Below, in pieces: positions 14,030 through 14,373 of a stretch of DNA of 14,373 nt. Location: assembly GCA_036562185.1 (NCBI GenBank), contig DATCKN010000009.1:1-14373 (forward strand). Direction: 5' to 3'. The position numbers and the translations under genes were made by a program. The first letter of the stretch is position 1, and each line of letters starts with the position of its first letter. Origin of the DNA: Thermoclostridium sp036562185 (GTDB lineage: Bacteria > Bacillota > Clostridia > DSM-8532). The notes beneath the pieces were generated by a model. The model saw only the letters and a list, made by a program, of their open reading frames with translations, did no database searches and had not been told where the DNA came from.

Positions 14030-14373
14030 ATGATCAAATGGGTAGGGAAAACAGTTTCTTTGCTGCTTGTATTCTGCCTCCTTGCTGTTATGATCCCGGT
14101 TTCGGTCCAGGCAGATACGGGCGGGAACGTATGCGAAATCGTGGAAACCGGGACCGGTTATGCCACGCTGGACGATGCGCTGGCTGCAGTTGAAAGCGGG
14201 CAGACGATAAAGCTGCTTGACAACATCGATTACAACAAAGGAATCAAAATCATAAACAAAAGCATAACTTTCGATTTGAACTGGTTCACGCTCAACGTGA
14301 CCAATATGGATGATACAACTTTAGATACTCATGAAGAAAGAAGCGGCCTGTATGTTTGCGGGGATTCCATAGT
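14030..14373 (+). CDS. Secreted surface protein, N-terminal part (3' truncated by window edge)
   Basis: The frame starts at the ATG at 14030, with GTGAGGT 7 nt upstream and AAAGGAG slightly farther, and is open to the window end (114 codons). Residues 1-27 form a signal peptide: a basic start MIKWVGK, a hydrophobic core SLLLVFCLLAVMIPV, and an A-x-A-like cut site at VQA/DT. The mature part begins with TGYATLDDALAAVESGQTIK and LLDNIDYNKGIKI, then strand-rich SITFDLNWFTLNVTN. This pattern of short strands with ATLDDALAAV... is common at the start of right-handed beta-helix surface proteins of Clostridia. Function is likely cell-surface or extracellular binding. No anchor can be judged, since the C-terminus is outside. 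Its reading frame differs from a 65-codon shadow frame over the same bases. Confidence 0.88.
   Translation, partial: MIKWVGKTVSLLLVFCLLAVMIPVSVQADTGGNVCEIVETGTGYATLDDALAAVESGQTIKLLDNIDYNKGIKIINKSITFDLNWFTLNVTNMDDTTLDTHEERSGLYVCGDSI

Noticed and set aside
1..14373. CRISPR arrays, tRNA or rRNA genes
   Set aside because: No regularly spaced repeats of suitable length and no tRNA- or rRNA-like conserved segments were seen on either strand.

Overview
The window looks like a chromosomal stretch of a low-to-medium-GC Bacillota (Clostridia-like) bacterium. This rests on AAGGAGG-type ribosome binding sites, sigma-A promoters of TTGACA/17/TATNAT form, a cysteine-poor Rrf2 regulator of the CymR kind next to sulfur genes, and a signal-peptide surface protein. 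I cannot name a genus. The flanking genes are visibly GC-richer than the centre. As a sample, bases 4441-4500 in cysK hold 36/60 G+C, whereas bases 9181-9240 in the giant gene hold 10/60.

Left part (1-5068): the 3' end of a chemotaxis receptor gene is followed by a sulfur amino acid cluster. On the minus strand, reading leftward, lie an Rrf2/CymR-like regulator, a cystathionine gamma-synthase/lyase-type enzyme and a MalY/PatB-type cystathionine beta-lyase. Divergently on the plus strand lies cysK (cysteine synthase). Together they can make cysteine and carry its sulfur through cystathionine to homocysteine. The 336-bp divergent intergenic region holds two back-to-back sigma-A promoters and three copies of one AT-rich dyad. 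One copy sits just downstream of each predicted start point and one lies between the promoters. This is a convincing self-consistent operator array for the neighbouring regulator.

Middle (5069-5545): a strong bidirectional terminator, a GC-rich remnant that looks like the tail of a surface protein, and a perfect 21-bp hairpin.

Centre (about 5545-13600): an AT-rich island filled by one unbroken reading frame of about 2,558 codons. It encodes a DnaG-like primase module (CHC2 zinc finger plus TOPRIM core), then a reverse transcriptase with YVDD active site, then about 1,000 residues I cannot assign, a charged linker, and a C-terminal nitrilase-fold amidohydrolase with an apparent Glu-Lys-Cys triad. 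RT-nitrilase fusions are known from the defence-associated reverse transcriptases (DRT type 1, UG1 group). The addition of a complete DnaG-type primase front end on the same chain is the most remarkable thing in the window. I infer an anti-phage system; nothing in the sequence proves it. A 303-bp AT-rich leader with small hairpins and a repeated GGTTAACATT motif precedes it.

Right part (13600-14373): composition returns to host-like. There is a 44-codon orphan frame, a strong terminator, a promoter, and the start of a secreted, probably beta-helical surface protein that runs off the window.
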